This document shows, piece after piece, positions 32,223-43,331 of a DNA stretch of 64,000 nt. Every line of letters starts with the position of its first letter. Positions within the stretch are counted from its first letter, which is position 1. A program made the translations under genes and the position numbers. A model generated the notes under the pieces. The model worked only from the letters and a program-made list of their open reading frames with translations. It ran no database searches and had not been told where the DNA came from. Source of the DNA: Plenodomus lindquistii (lineage: Eukaryota; Ascomycota; Dothideomycetes; Pleosporales; Leptosphaeriaceae). The stretch lies in NCBI GenBank assembly GCA_025504975.1, contig JANUWI010000015.1:620001-684000 (forward strand), in the 5' to 3' direction.

Positions 32223-33232
32223 ATGCGCTCAGCATTTGGAAGACTGACAAGTCTTCGTGCACACTTTACAATCCCCGCAACCCTTCGAGCTTTTCAGACG
32301 TCATCCATCACCATGGCGAAGCTTACCATCAATACCAAATATCGGATGCCATCCGGTTACGAGATCCCGGTCCTAGGCTATGGCGTGTATCAAACACCTG
32401 CAGATGTAGCAACAGAGGTCGTTGCTCATGCGCTTAAGAATGGCTACCGTCACGTGGATTCTGCCGTAGCTTATCGGAACGAAGCACCATCCGCGGAAGG
32501 CATGAAAGTGTCGGGACTACCTCGAGAGGAATTGTTCTTCACGACTAAGATACCACCAAAAGACATGCGATACGAGACGGCAAAAGAACACATCGATAAT
32601 ACGCTCAGGATTACAGGCCTCGAATATATCGATCTTTACCTCCTGCACAGCCCGTATGGCGGCAAGGAGAATCGCATTGGCGCATGGAAAGCACTTGTTG
32701 AAGGTGTAGAAGCTGGCAAGATTCGATCGATTGGCGTATCGAATTATGGTGTCCATCATCTCAACGAACTGGAAGCGTGGATCAAAGAGACGGAGCAGAA
32801 AGAAGGACAAGGCAAAGGAGGCGTCGTCAGCATTAATCAGATCGAGCTACACCCCTGGCTCGCAAGACCAGATATTGTAGAGTGGTGCAAGCAAAGGGAT
32901 GTATTATGCGAAGCGTATTGTCCGATCGTGCGAGCAACGAAGAACGACGACCCATTATTAGCGCCCCTTGCGAAGAAGTACAACAAGACACCATCGCAGA
33001 TACTGATTCGCTGGAGTCTGCAAATGGTATGTCAAATCTTCAGTCATAACAATCAAGTTCCACTCACGATCTTCTATAGGGATTCATTCCGTTGCCAAAG
33101 TCAGTCACTAAATCTCGCATTGAGGAGAACGCTCAAGTCTACGATTTCGAGTTGACAGAAGATGAAATGAAGAGTCTCGACACCGGGGTGTATGAGCCCT
33201 GTACATGGGACCCCACTGTCAGTCAAGATTGA
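32223..33232 (+). CDS. Aldo-keto reductase
   Basis: Exons 32223-33026 and 33080-33232 join over a 53-nt intron to give 318 residues. The catalytic tetrad is visible: Asp and Tyr in YRHVDSAVAYRNE, Lys in FFTTKIPP, His in YLLHSPYGG. Cofactor-binding elements SIGVSNYG, INQIELHPWL and the C-terminal IPLPKSVTKSRIEENAQVYDF are intact; the last crosses the intron. The family reduces aldehydes and ketones with NADPH. The first 30 residues (MRSAFGRLTSLRAHF...) are basic and hydroxylated with no acidic residue, like a mitochondrial presequence; an internal ATG at 32313 (MAKLTINTKY) would give a cytosolic form. It lies 358 bp upstream of, and parallel to, a GH31 enzyme, which makes a sugar substrate possible but unproven. 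Confidence 0.93.
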
Positions 33233-33590
33233 TCGATGGATTTGTTTGCAATGAGCCCTATCTACCTGTCCGAAGAACTTCTACTATGCAGATGTTGCCT
33301 GAGGATGACTTCATTGAGTCATAGCCATCATCATGCCCATTCACCACTTAAATTCCGTTTTGTTGCCTATAATGTAGGGTCTCAACCAACTTTCTATCGT
33401 CATCGTCATCGTACCTATGATCGACACAGTGCATTGAACCCCGTGGTCCGCCCCGCACTTCTGCTGACCAATTCCACCAAAGGATTCATGACGACATATG
33501 GTGCATCAAGTCACTCGACATGATAAACATAGACAAATAGTTCTCTGTGTAGAAACATAATCTGGACAACATTTCTATTCATCCAAGACC
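33233..33590. other. Intergenic spacer between aldo-keto reductase and GH31 gene
   Basis: It holds the end of the reductase transcript and the GH31 promoter. No element was recognised. Confidence 0.5.
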
Positions 33591-35591
33591 ATGTTGTCCA
33601 AGATTGATGGCCGCCTCCTGTATCGGTACGATGCGGAGCAACTCTGGGTCGAACCATGGGGTTCTCATGCCCTCCGCATCCGTGCGACCAAGTCCCACAC
33701 CATGCCTGCTGAGGACTGGGCATTGTCTCAGGAGCCTTCAAAACTATTGGCTTCACCCGGAATCAAAATAAACAAAACATCAGGCACATTGACGAACGGC
33801 AACATCACCGCCACGATAACTTCTCGCGGCAAACTCACAGTCGCTAACACAAAGACCGGCGTATCACTCCTCGAGGAATATACTCGCAATCGCCGCGATG
33901 TTACAGACCCAAATTGTAGCGCCCTTGAGATCGAAGCTAGAGAGTTCAAGCCGGTCGTTGAGAGCGCGGACAGTTACCACCTGACTGCACGCTTCCAGTC
34001 ATTATCTCCGAAGGAGAAGATATATGGCATGGGACAATACCAACAGCCCTATCTCGACATTAAAGGAACGCAGTGTGAACTCGCGCATCGCAATTCACAA
34101 GCTAGCGTACCATTCGCTGTGAGCTCCTTGGGATATGGAATACTGTGGAATAACCCATCTATCGGTAACGCAATATTTGGAAAAAACATCATGAGTTTTG
34201 AAGCTAGGTCGACGACAAAACTAGATTACTGGATTGTTGCGGGCGCGACACCAAAGGAGATCGTGGAAGCTTACGCGGCTGTAACGGGCAAAGTGCCAAT
34301 GATGCCAGAGTACGGGTTGGGCTTTTGGCAGTGCAAACTGAGGTATCAGACACAGGAGGAAGTGCTGAGTGTCGCTAGGGAGTATAAGAGGAGAGAGTTG
34401 CCGATCGATCTGATCGTCGTGGACTTTTTTCATTGGCCACTTCAAGGCGAATGGAAGTTCGACGAGACGTACTGGCCTGATCCTGAGGGCATGGTAAACG
34501 AACTAGATAAACTAGGTATCGAGCTCATGGTTTCGATATGGCCGACTGTAGATGGGAGGTCGGAAAATTATGAAGAGATGCTGGAACGTGGGCTGTTAGT
34601 ACGTACGGAAAGGGGAGTGAGAGTTGCAATGACGTTCATGGGCAATACGGTACATTTCGACCCGACGAATCCAGAGGCGAGGAGCTATGTGTGGGAGAAG
34701 GCAAAGAAGAGCTATTACGAAAAGGGGATTAAGGTCTTCTGGCTAGATGAAGCCGAGCCGGAGTACTCAGTGTACGACTTCGACAACTATCGCTATTACC
34801 TTGGGTCTAATATTTCCATCGGTAACGTATACCCAGTCGAGTACTCGCGGGCGTTCTACGAAGGCATGACGGCAGAGGGTCAGACGAAAATTGTTAATCT
34901 GGTCCGTTGTGCCTGGGCAGGCAGTCAAAAGTACGGGGCACTCGTTTGGTCTGGCGACATCGCATCCTCTTGGCCCAGTCTACGAAATCAGTTGGCTGCT
35001 GGCTTGAACATGGGCATGTCGGGCTTACCCTGGTGGACAACCGACATTGGTGGCTTCCACGGCGGCAATCCCGACGATCCTCAATTTCGCGAACTCTTTG
35101 TGAGGTGGTTCCAATGGGGTACGTTCTGCCCTGTTATGCGTCTCCATGGCGACCGAGAACCTAGAAAGCCGCAGCATGGCACGACCGGAGGCGCGGAATG
35201 CTGCAGTGGCGCCGATAATGAGGTTTGGACCTATGGGCTTGAAGTGTACGACATCTGCAAGAAATATATGCACATTCGCGAGGACCTGCGTGACTACACT
35301 CGGGATTTGATGCAAGCGGCACACCAGAAGGGGTCTCCAATCATGCGGACATTGTTTTACGAGTTTCCTGAAGACGCTAGATGTTGGGACATTGAGGAAC
35401 AGTACATGTATGGCGGCAAGTACCTGTGTTGTCCTGTATTGAAGTCTGGTGCTACCGTAATGAAGGTGTACTTGCCGGAGCTGAGTGTTGGCAGGTGGAA
35501 GTTGTTTTCGGGCAATCAAACATGGGATGGTGGACGAGAAATCGAGGTGCATCTCAGACTTGATGAGATGCCCGTCTTTGTCAGAACATAA
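33591..35591 (+). CDS. GH31 alpha-xylosidase-like glycoside hydrolase, intracellular
   Basis: A single exon of 666 residues. GH31 landmarks are a galactose-mutarotase-like N-terminal part, then the barrel with PPEYGLGFWQ-type entry (MMPEYGLGFWQCKLRY), IDLIVVDFFHWP, the nucleophile motif VFWLDEAEPEYS (Asp), the acid/base motif VWSGDIASSW (Asp), and WWTTDIGGFHGGN followed by FQWGTFCPVMRLHG. The nucleophile form W-L-D-x-x-E-P-E is closer to archaeal and bacterial alpha-xylosidases than to fungal alpha-glucosidases, whose motif is W-x-D-M-N-E. No signal peptide is present, so the enzyme should work inside the cell on imported xylosylated oligosaccharides such as isoprimeverose. Substrate choice is inferred from motif form only. 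It is co-directional with the preceding aldo-keto reductase. Confidence 0.92.
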   Translation: MLSKIDGRLLYRYDAEQLWVEPWGSHALRIRATKSHTMPAEDWALSQEPSKLLASPGIKINKTSGTLTNGNITATITSRGKLTVANTKTGVSLLEEYTRNRRDVTDPNCSALEIEAREFKPVVESADSYHLTARFQSLSPKEKIYGMGQYQQPYLDIKGTQCELAHRNSQASVPFAVSSLGYGILWNNPSIGNAIFGKNIMSFEARSTTKLDYWIVAGATPKEIVEAYAAVTGKVPMMPEYGLGFWQCKLRYQTQEEVLSVAREYKRRELPIDLIVVDFFHWPLQGEWKFDETYWPDPEGMVNELDKLGIELMVSIWPTVDGRSENYEEMLERGLLVRTERGVRVAMTFMGNTVHFDPTNPEARSYVWEKAKKSYYEKGIKVFWLDEAEPEYSVYDFDNYRYYLGSNISIGNVYPVEYSRAFYEGMTAEGQTKIVNLVRCAWAGSQKYGALVWSGDIASSWPSLRNQLAAGLNMGMSGLPWWTTDIGGFHGGNPDDPQFRELFVRWFQWGTFCPVMRLHGDREPRKPQHGTTGGAECCSGADNEVWTYGLEVYDICKKYMHIREDLRDYTRDLMQAAHQKGSPIMRTLFYEFPEDARCWDIEEQYMYGGKYLCCPVLKSGATVMKVYLPELSVGRWKLFSGNQTWDGGREIEVHLRLDEMPVFVRT

Positions 35592-35681
35592 CCCCGGTTG
35601 GGGTAACGCGAATTACGATACGAGCTTTGAAAGTCAGGATGCTGCAGTATGTGAACCGACGTCACACCCACAAAATGTAAT

Positions 35682-37540
35682 TTACGCTCCACTCTCCGCC
35701 CCAGACTCGCTCTCTGCTACAAAGAAAGGACTCATTTCCAGCCCGTTATAAGCGTTAATCTCCGCAAACTCCGTTGTGCCATGCAAAATCTCGTAGCTAG
35801 TGTAGTTGCCGCACCCACTCGCCACATTCACACACTCAGCCGTTATCTGCCCAGCGATACGCTTTCCAGCTTCCTGTCCCTCGAACCAGGCGCCATGCAA
35901 GAAGCCAAAATATTCGGCGCTCTGAGCCTCACCGGCAAAATATAACCGGTCCACATTTGCGCGCAGATTTTGATGCATCTCGAGTGTCGTGCCAGCAGGC
36001 CAGTTGGAGTAGGAGCCATAGCTCCACGGTACTTGACTCCATCGTGGATAATGGAATGCGGTAGGTTCGGGAACCTCGATATCAGGGAACATGTTGCGCA
36101 AGACAGCCATGGCCTCTGCTTTGGTGGTTTCGTTACTCTGAGCCTCTACACGGGCGGACTGATCATCAACAAGAGTGGCGAAGAGAATATTTGAGCCCGG
36201 AAGATATCCTTCAGTAGAAAGGCTCTGCCAGATAGCATAGTAGCCTCGGGTTGTCGGGTCTGCGTAGAGGAAGAATTGCTTGTCAGTGGGCCAGAAAGTC
36301 TCGTTGAATTGAAAAAACATCTTCGTGTAGGTGCCCATACTGAACGTAGCAATAGCATCTTGCTTCCACTCAGGAAGGGTGGGTTCAAAAGTAATTGCGT
36401 CGTTCTGGAGTACGCCGAGTGATACGGTGGAGATTGCGTAGTCGGCTTGAACGCAGGAGCCGTCTTCATTCAAAATTGTAACACTAGAGTCGGAGTAAGT
36501 CACGTTTGTTACAACTGTGTTCAGCAGCAGTCTTGGATCGTTTGGCGTGAGGAACTTCCTTGCTTCGCCCCGGAGCCATTCGTTGAATCCTCTTTGGTCA
36601 GTGCAGAAATTGCTGACCTCTGACAGGCCATAGTAGGTCAAATTGTAGCCAACGATTCCATACACGAAACTCGACTCTTCCGGCGGCTAAGCAAGTCAAT
36701 ACTCGCGCATAGTCACAATAATCTCAGCCTGGGAGGACACCATACCTGAGCAGTCTCCCAGTCCCACATCCAGTAATCTACAGCTTTGCGTGCTGCGTCT
36801 CCGTTCGTTCGCCACCCGCTCTGCCAAAGGCCTGCACGAAAGGTTCGGTCCTGCAGATTGTCCGACAATATTTGGCCTGCCTTCTGCTCGAAAATGCCCC
36901 AGTACTCCTCATACTCATCGATGAGATTAGTGAAGTCGACGGCACCCGTTTCGTTGTAGGTCATGATGGAGGATGAATCCGAGTTGGGGGCTGAGAGGTT
37001 CACTTGCTTGGAGAATGTCCACACTGGGTTTTCCGGACCATTGGTGTTTTCTCCTAATCCAGAGATCCAATTGGCGCCGAGCTCAACGGTATACGGGTTT
37101 CCATGGGAATCCGCGCCAAATTTAGTATTTCGCATACGGCCGCCAATGCCATTGTTGTATTCTAGGATGAGGAAGTCGGTCACAGATTGGTTGGATAGGG
37201 CTTGCTGTGAGTCTTTTAGCAATGTGGACTCTTTGCTGTGTCGGTCGTTGAGCGCCCATTTATAATGTGCGGTTGGCATTTACTGGTGTACTTCGCGTAG
37301 AACGTGGGTTTGACGTGGACGCACCAAACCCGCAGCAGTACGCCTTGGGCAAATTTTGTGCTGGAATGAAATGATCATACTCACTGCTGCAGTAATTCCA
37401 GCGACACCAGCACCAATTATTGCAACTTTGGTCCTCCTGCAAGTACTGTTGCTGTCATCTCTTCCACTTAGTGCCGGTGCTGCAAGGGTCAACGGTGGCA
37501 GCAGGCCTGCAGCCAGAAAGACAATCTTGCCCAACACCAT
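35682..37540 (-). CDS. Secreted flavin-containing amine (polyamine) oxidase
   Basis: Exons 37540-37385, 37204-36746 and 36686-35682 give 539 residues. Residues 1-20 are a signal peptide (MVLGKIVFLAAGLLPPLTLA). The FAD-binding dinucleotide motif KVAIIGAGVAGITAA is followed, directly across the 180-nt first intron, by QALSNQSVTDFLILEYNNGIGGRM. Later come VELGANWISG, the substrate-domain WMWDWETAQPPEESSF joined over the second intron, and the C-terminal FAD contact LYFAGEAQSAEYFGFLHGAWFEGQEAG. The family oxidises polyamines to aldehydes, freeing amine and hydrogen peroxide. An extracellular form could serve nitrogen uptake; the next gene, pointing away, is a nucleobase permease, in keeping with nitrogen scavenging, though this link is inference. 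The coding end is 90 bp from the GH31 stop (convergent). Confidence 0.93.
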
Positions 37541-38902
37541 GCTCGCAGTATTGAGAATAGTACAATGAAGAGGGAAAAGCTAAGGATGTGTGGTATCGTG
37601 CACATGCAAGGTACTTATGCATCTCGACCAGCGGCCGCTCCGATGCAGAACTACCCTGTCAAAGCAGCTGCTAGTAATTATCCCTGCACATGCACTCAAG
37701 TACTGGTGATAGAAGTCGCGCAATGTGCTAGGAGCCATCTTCTTGTTCAAAATCGTAACGTGGGTGGCAACCCCACCGCGAATTGGTAGCACGACGTGCC
37801 TGTAGATGACCAGCGTGTACGTATACGATCGAAGTCACGAATCTGCTGTGTTCGAGCAGCGTGATACTGCCTTTGTACCTGGAGATCCACAAATAACCCT
37901 GGTCAGTGGCCAGGACCACGCGTAATTCGGTACGATTGACCATAGGAGAGGATTCCAAGTGGCGTCCAGCGAGCTAGGTGCAAGCGGCAGATCTACTCTA
38001 GTCCTGACATAGATGATAAGAAAGCCGCATGGACCTACTCAACGAGGAAGGCGGAGGAGCTATGAAGTGCAGGGTTATTGTCCCGATCGTGGTTCCGGCA
38101 AGACTCCAACAGACGTTTGGTACATTTTGGGCCTGGCCGCCTGGGCAATGCCGTTCTTCGTATCGGAAAGTATACAGTCCCACTAGCAACTCCATTGGTG
38201 TTTAGTGGCTTATTGACAATTTGCACCGTTTTTCCTGGACAGTAGACGCTAGGTCGGCTTGTTTGTAACTGGGTACCGGGATCTTCCACATCGCATCACA
38301 TCGCCTTGATTTCGTCGTGGGGCGTGGGGAGTGCACGATATGAGCCACGCTCTAGAGGAACATGCACTACTGTTCATTATCAGCGGGGCGCTTGTACACC
38401 TCTTCCAATCTGTGGCGTTTTGATAACCTATCCTTCGATCACTGATTACGTTTGTTGCAAGGTTGGAGGACGCCAGGGGAGGCAATACGAGTTCGCGGGA
38501 TAAGTGGATATCGACGGGCCGGGGTGGGGTTGGCTCGGTATCGAAACTCGATCAAATCCCGTTAACAAATTGCACCGCTTCTCTTACACGCACCCGTTGA
38601 CCCGATCACTTCTATCACGACCTTTAAATTCACTCAATTGAACAATCTCGACTGCTTTGCATATCAGAACTCGGAAGTATGGCAAGAGAACAAGCCAGGA
38701 TGCAGCTGAGTAGCAGAACCCCAGCCGATCGAGGTATCTTTTGATCGCAATCGCATGAGGCCGGTGTTCGTCTGCCACTCTTTGGAGTGGTGACGATCTG
38801 AGAGATACGGTCTGAACTTGATCAGCTTAAAGGCTGCGAAAGGACTTCATGTTTTGCTTCCCCTCGCCTCGAGGCTGCTACTAATTGCTTTAGGTCGCTA
38901 CA
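37541..38902. promoter_or_regulatory. Divergent upstream region of amine oxidase and permease genes
   Basis: The 1.36 kb between two outward-facing genes must carry both promoters. Several GATA-like cores occur (TATCGA, GATAAG at 38007), as expected under nitrogen control, but such short words are common by chance. Confidence 0.4.
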
Positions 38903-40537
38903 ATGGAACCTACGAATACACGTGATGCAATGAACGAAGAGACGTTCTCAAAGGCAAACCTCGCACCGGAAACGCAATTCGATTCACGACTGCCCATCCA
39001 TGAGCAAGAATCGGTACGTTTCAATGACGAAACGGCGATTGGACGAATGCTGCGAGCATGGAAGGCTTTCGAGACACAGCTAGTGGCGTACAACTTAGAG
39101 GCGCGTGGTATCCAGCGCGTCGAGCCACACGAGCGACAAGATTTGCGACTACTCGGATACTCGCAAGTCTCTATCATGTGGTTCTCTGTGAACCTGGCGG
39201 CGAACAACATTACACTCGGCATGCTAGGGCCCCTCGTGTTCGCACTCGGTTTCCTCGACGCTTGCCTTCTGAGCGTGTTTGGTGCGTTTGGGGGCTGCCT
39301 TGTCGTGGCATACATTGCAACTTTTGGACCTAAGAGTGGTAACCGGACAATGATCTTCTCGCGATACATCATGGGCTGGTGGCCGTCCAAGATCGTGGTC
39401 ATCCTCAACATTATCGTTTTGCTAGGCTACGGCATGATTGACTGTGTGGTGGCTGGTCAGATATTGTCCGCTGTATCTGGTAACTCCATGTCTATCGTGG
39501 TAGGCATCATCATCGTTGCCATCATTGCTTGGGGCATTACGACTTTTGGCTACCAGATCTTCCACTACTACGAGCGCTGGGCATGGCTACCCCAGCTGAT
39601 CGTCTTGTGCATCCTGGCTGGCGTTGCCGGGCCTCAGTTCAACGTTGCGGCACACTCTCACGGCGACGAGAATCCTGACACGGCAGTAGGAAATCAGATC
39701 AGCTTCTTCGGTCTGTGTCTTGCTGCAGCTATCACGTATGGCGGCGGCGCAGCAGACTACTTCGTGTATTATCCTGCGCATGCGGCCTCGTGGAGGATCT
39801 TTACCATGACCATGCTTGGTTTGTTGTGCAGCTTTGCTTTCGCTTTCATCTTGGGCATTGGCCTTGCGTGCGGCACTCTGATCAATATGGAATGGGAGGC
39901 GGCTTACGGCATTTCTCAAGGTGCTCTTATTGTTGAAGCATACAAGCCACTTGGCGCTTTTGGCTCTTTCTGTGGAGTCATAGTTGCGCTGGGTCTCGTC
40001 GCGAATCTCATCGTACCAACGTATTCCTCTGGTATCGATGCGCAAATTTTAGGGCGCTGGGCCGGCTCTATACCAAGAGTGATCTGGAATACCGTCGGAG
40101 TCGTCATATACACCGTTTGCGCCCTGGCCGGACGAGCCCACCTTGCTGAGATCTTCACCAATTTCCTCGCACTGATGGGATACTGGGTGTCAGTGTGGAT
40201 CGCTATCACACTGCAAGAGCATCTGGTCTTCCGCGGCAAGATTGGATTCAACTGGGAAGTGTGGAATCAAAGGAAGAAGCTACCGCTTGGCCTGGCAGCC
40301 TTGGTCGCGTTTGTAGTTGGATGGGTCGGTGCGATCATGTGCATGGCGCAAGTCTGGTACATTGGTCCCATTGCTAAGCAAGTTGGAACCTATGGAGCCG
40401 ACGTAAGTAAACTCTGCTCATGGGCTAGAACAGTCGTGACTAACGATGATCAGATGGGCAATTTTGTTGGGTTCGCTTGGGCGGCTCTTGTGTACCCACC
40501 TTTGAGGATGTGGGAGCTCAAGAAGTTCGGCAGATGA
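38903..40537 (+). CDS. Purine-cytosine permease (NCS1 family, FCY2/FcyB-like)
   Basis: Exons 38903-40402 and 40454-40537 give 527 residues with about 12 membrane helices. The cytosolic N-terminus of about 90 residues ends in RVEPHERQDLRLLGYSQVSIMWFSVNLAANN, the family start of helix 1. QISFFGLCLAAAITYGGGAADYFVYYP and the C-terminal MGNFVGFAWAALVYPPLRMWELKKFGR also match NCS1 fungal cytosine/adenine/hypoxanthine carriers of the plasma membrane. The 51-nt intron has a GTAAGT donor, a CTAAC branch site and a CAG acceptor, but contains no stop and keeps frame, so an unspliced message would insert 17 residues just before the last helix. Removing it restores the family sequence, which is why it is called an intron. 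Substrate specificity cannot be read from sequence. Confidence 0.94.
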   Translation: MEPTNTRDAMNEETFSKANLAPETQFDSRLPIHEQESVRFNDETAIGRMLRAWKAFETQLVAYNLEARGIQRVEPHERQDLRLLGYSQVSIMWFSVNLAANNITLGMLGPLVFALGFLDACLLSVFGAFGGCLVVAYIATFGPKSGNRTMIFSRYIMGWWPSKIVVILNIIVLLGYGMIDCVVAGQILSAVSGNSMSIVVGIIIVAIIAWGITTFGYQIFHYYERWAWLPQLIVLCILAGVAGPQFNVAAHSHGDENPDTAVGNQISFFGLCLAAAITYGGGAADYFVYYPAHAASWRIFTMTMLGLLCSFAFAFILGIGLACGTLINMEWEAAYGISQGALIVEAYKPLGAFGSFCGVIVALGLVANLIVPTYSSGIDAQILGRWAGSIPRVIWNTVGVVIYTVCALAGRAHLAEIFTNFLALMGYWVSVWIAITLQEHLVFRGKIGFNWEVWNQRKKLPLGLAALVAFVVGWVGAIMCMAQVWYIGPIAKQVGTYGADVSKLCSWARTVVTNDDQMGNFVGFAWAALVYPPLRMWELKKFGR

Positions 40538-40940
40538 TAGGAATCGAGACTGAGGGCTTTTCACATAAATTATATATGTGTACACAACTGTCAGAAATCT
40601 CTGTAAATGGTCGAGCGGATGCCTATCTGCCATTCTTCCTCTCACAGGGTTACTACAGTCAGTCGAAAGTCCAAGGTCGCGCATCTGAAAAATCTCAAGA
40701 AGCAATGGACTATACCGTCACTATCACTCTATCAAAATTTCCTTGTTTTCCTTGTCTTGTTGTTTCGTATGCATGTGTTGTCCCCTCAGTCGTTGTTGCC
40801 TTCACTTCGGATCGGGGCTTGGCATTGCAAGAGCATCTACTACTTCTTTCATCGCATCAGCTTACACACTTTCTCTACACCACAATCGTCATCATAAACT
40901 CCTAATATTACCTTTAATTTGAGAGCGCACTCGCCGCAAG
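40538..40940. other. Intergenic spacer
   Basis: The permease 3' end and the promoter of the coiled-coil gene lie here. Nothing specific is visible. Confidence 0.5.
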
Positions 40941-42616
40941 ATGGCTGGGCATCGCCTGAACCACGCCCAGCAGGACAGCTTCTCGGATCTCACTGGCCTG
41001 ATGAAAGCAAAGCAGTCATATGCGCCCATTTCGCCACCTACTCCCAGGCCGCAATTCGTTTTCGCTTCCAATGGTGAGTTCCATGGTCTCGTTTGAAATA
41101 CTGTGCGTCAACGATTCTTAGGTGTTCGGCACCCAAGCTGTGAGACAGCAGCGAACAGCAAGCTGTCGCCATTGGCAACACCATTTCGCGTGCCCGAGTC
41201 TGTTGCGGAATTTCTGGAGCGGGAAGAGTACGAGCGGACAATTCGTGCGCCGCCGGCCCTTGCGTATCATGAGTCAAAGATGCAGCACCTTGAGTCACTC
41301 TTCGAGGACATGAAGAAGATCGACGTCGATAGTGCCGAAACCGAGGATCACGTTCGCGTGCCTTCACCGCAGTGTCAGCCGATTCCGTTCATACCCCAAC
41401 TTGTGTCACCCATACACTTCGCAACCAGAGATCTGCCGACGCCGACTGATTCTTATCGTCCCGCTCCATCACCGTTTCTGTCAGACACTGAGCCAGTTGT
41501 GCGTTTGGCTAAGCATGTTTACGATAGCTTGGTTAAGGACCTGGAAAACATGGGGAAGGAGAAGCAAGCATTGCAAGAGAAGGTCAAGAAGCTCGAACAT
41601 GAATGTAAACTCTCTCAAGAGGAGGATCATGCAAATGGCACGCGACTGGGTCTGCTCAAGTATCAGAACGAGGCCAATCGTACACAGAAAGCAGACATGG
41701 GTCGCGCCTTGAACGACAAGGAGGTCAAGATTAAGTTGCAACAGCTCGATATCGATGAGCTCAGGGCAAAGTTGAAGAGAGTTGAGATGGAACTGCAGGC
41801 AGTTGGCGGCATCGCAGGTTAGTTTGAAGCATGTCGATGTTCAGGACGGCCACTTACAAACGCGTAGGAGAGCGCGACTACTTTCGTGACACGTTGTCAT
41901 TAGTCCGCGACGAGCACACCAGAGCTCTTGAGGAGATGACAGCCAGCAAAGACCAAGATTTCGATCAAGCCCACAGTACAATTCGAGATCTCCAGGCCAC
42001 TCTCACCAAAATCACAGCCGAGCGCGACGCCGCCTCCCGAGCTAACCTCCTTGCCGGGGATTACGCAGCCCAAGCGCAGAATCTCAAAGACAACTTGGCT
42101 AAGTGTGAGAAACTGAACAAGACCATTCACGATAAGCTCACCGAGGAAAGACGCAAAGTCACCAGCCTTGAAGACGAGATTGAAGGCCTGCGCGCCCGCC
42201 TTGACGTTCACGACATCAAGGCCTTGGAGGAGAAGCTCCGTGAAAAGATCAGCGTTTGCGACAGCCAGCGTAGCAAACTCAAGAAGACAGAGCGTGAGCT
42301 CAAGCTCTTTGAAGAGCGCATCATGAAGGTCTCCAATAATGGCGAAGCACTGCGAGGCGCGGCGCACCTGGTGGCTCCCCATGAGAAGGGCAAGTTGCCG
42401 CGCAACGTGATTAGCTGTTCCGAGTGCTATGCCAATAACCTGACGTGCGATGCTGGAGCAAGGTGCAGGAGTTGCACGGACAGGAACACGCAGTGTGCGA
42501 GGTGGAGGTGTTCATTGAAACACAAGTTGGGGAATTGTCCGCTGGCGCCGTGTAAGTTGCCACATGATGAGCAGGGATGGTTGGTGCTGCAGCAGGAGAC
42601 TAGGCCGCAGTGGTGA
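40941..42616 (+). CDS. Coiled-coil protein with Cys-rich C-terminus, function unknown
   Basis: Exons 40941-41073, 41122-41817 and 41868-42616, with 48- and 50-nt introns, give 525 residues; all joins are in phase. The first 175 residues are Pro/Ser-rich. Long heptad-like coiled coils follow at about 180-270 (LVKDLENMGKEKQALQEKVK...) and 290-430 (FRDTLSLVRDEHTRALEE..., LKDNLAKCEKLNKTIHDKL). From residue 460 a compact Cys-rich block begins, CSECYANNLTC...CRSCTDRNTQC...C, with ten or so cysteines in CxxC-x5-C pairs and closing histidines, consistent with zinc binding. I do not recognise a named family; a cytoskeletal, centrosomal or nuclear scaffold is possible by architecture only. It converges on RPN11. 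Confidence 0.82.
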
Positions 42617-43331
42617 GGAGGGGCGAGAGAGGTGAAAGACGGGTGTTCGGTGAGGACGGCGTTTGTGAGGATGCAAATGGTGGGGGTGAAGGGCCAGTGC
42701 TGAGATTTATGTTTTCTGCGGTATGGATGCTCTGGTCTGCGCTACAAGTATCCTTGAGCTAGTCTTTCCAAGTCGTGGGAGTCGACTGTCCCAACCTGAT
42801 CGAGAATGGGGCTCGCTAATTTAGCTAGCTCTTACTTGGTGGGCTTAACGGGGGTGAAAGGCGTTTGATGGGACAGTCAGTTGCTGTGCCAGTCCAATTT
42901 AGGGATGTCAAATTCCCGACAGATGAATGATTCACATGTCCAGCCCCTGACCCATGAACAAGTCGAACGGATGTCGCAGTATCACAATATTGCAATGGCA
43001 TGTCAGTGAACGCGATAGTCCATATGATGCGCTGGAGGAAACCACAGCTCGCTCAATCCATGCCCGTCCGAGAGTGCGCGAGTTCACAGCGTTGTGCGAA
43101 TGTTGATGGTAATGGATATCGTCATGTCATTCTCGTGCATTATGATATAATGTCTGCTTCTTCAAAGCTTAACTCGCTGTCCTTTGCACCTTGACAGGTA
43201 TACAGCATCATGGCTTTTCTCCCTTCTCCATCCACAAACCCTAGTATTGGGAGTCATCCAGCGCAGTGCTGTCCATACCGCACTCACTCGACAATGTCGA
43301 GGGCAATGTGCAACCGGGTTTCTGGAGAAAT
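42617..43331. other. Convergent intergenic region
   Basis: It lies between the 3' ends of the coiled-coil gene and RPN11. No gene or repeat is recognised. Confidence 0.5.
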
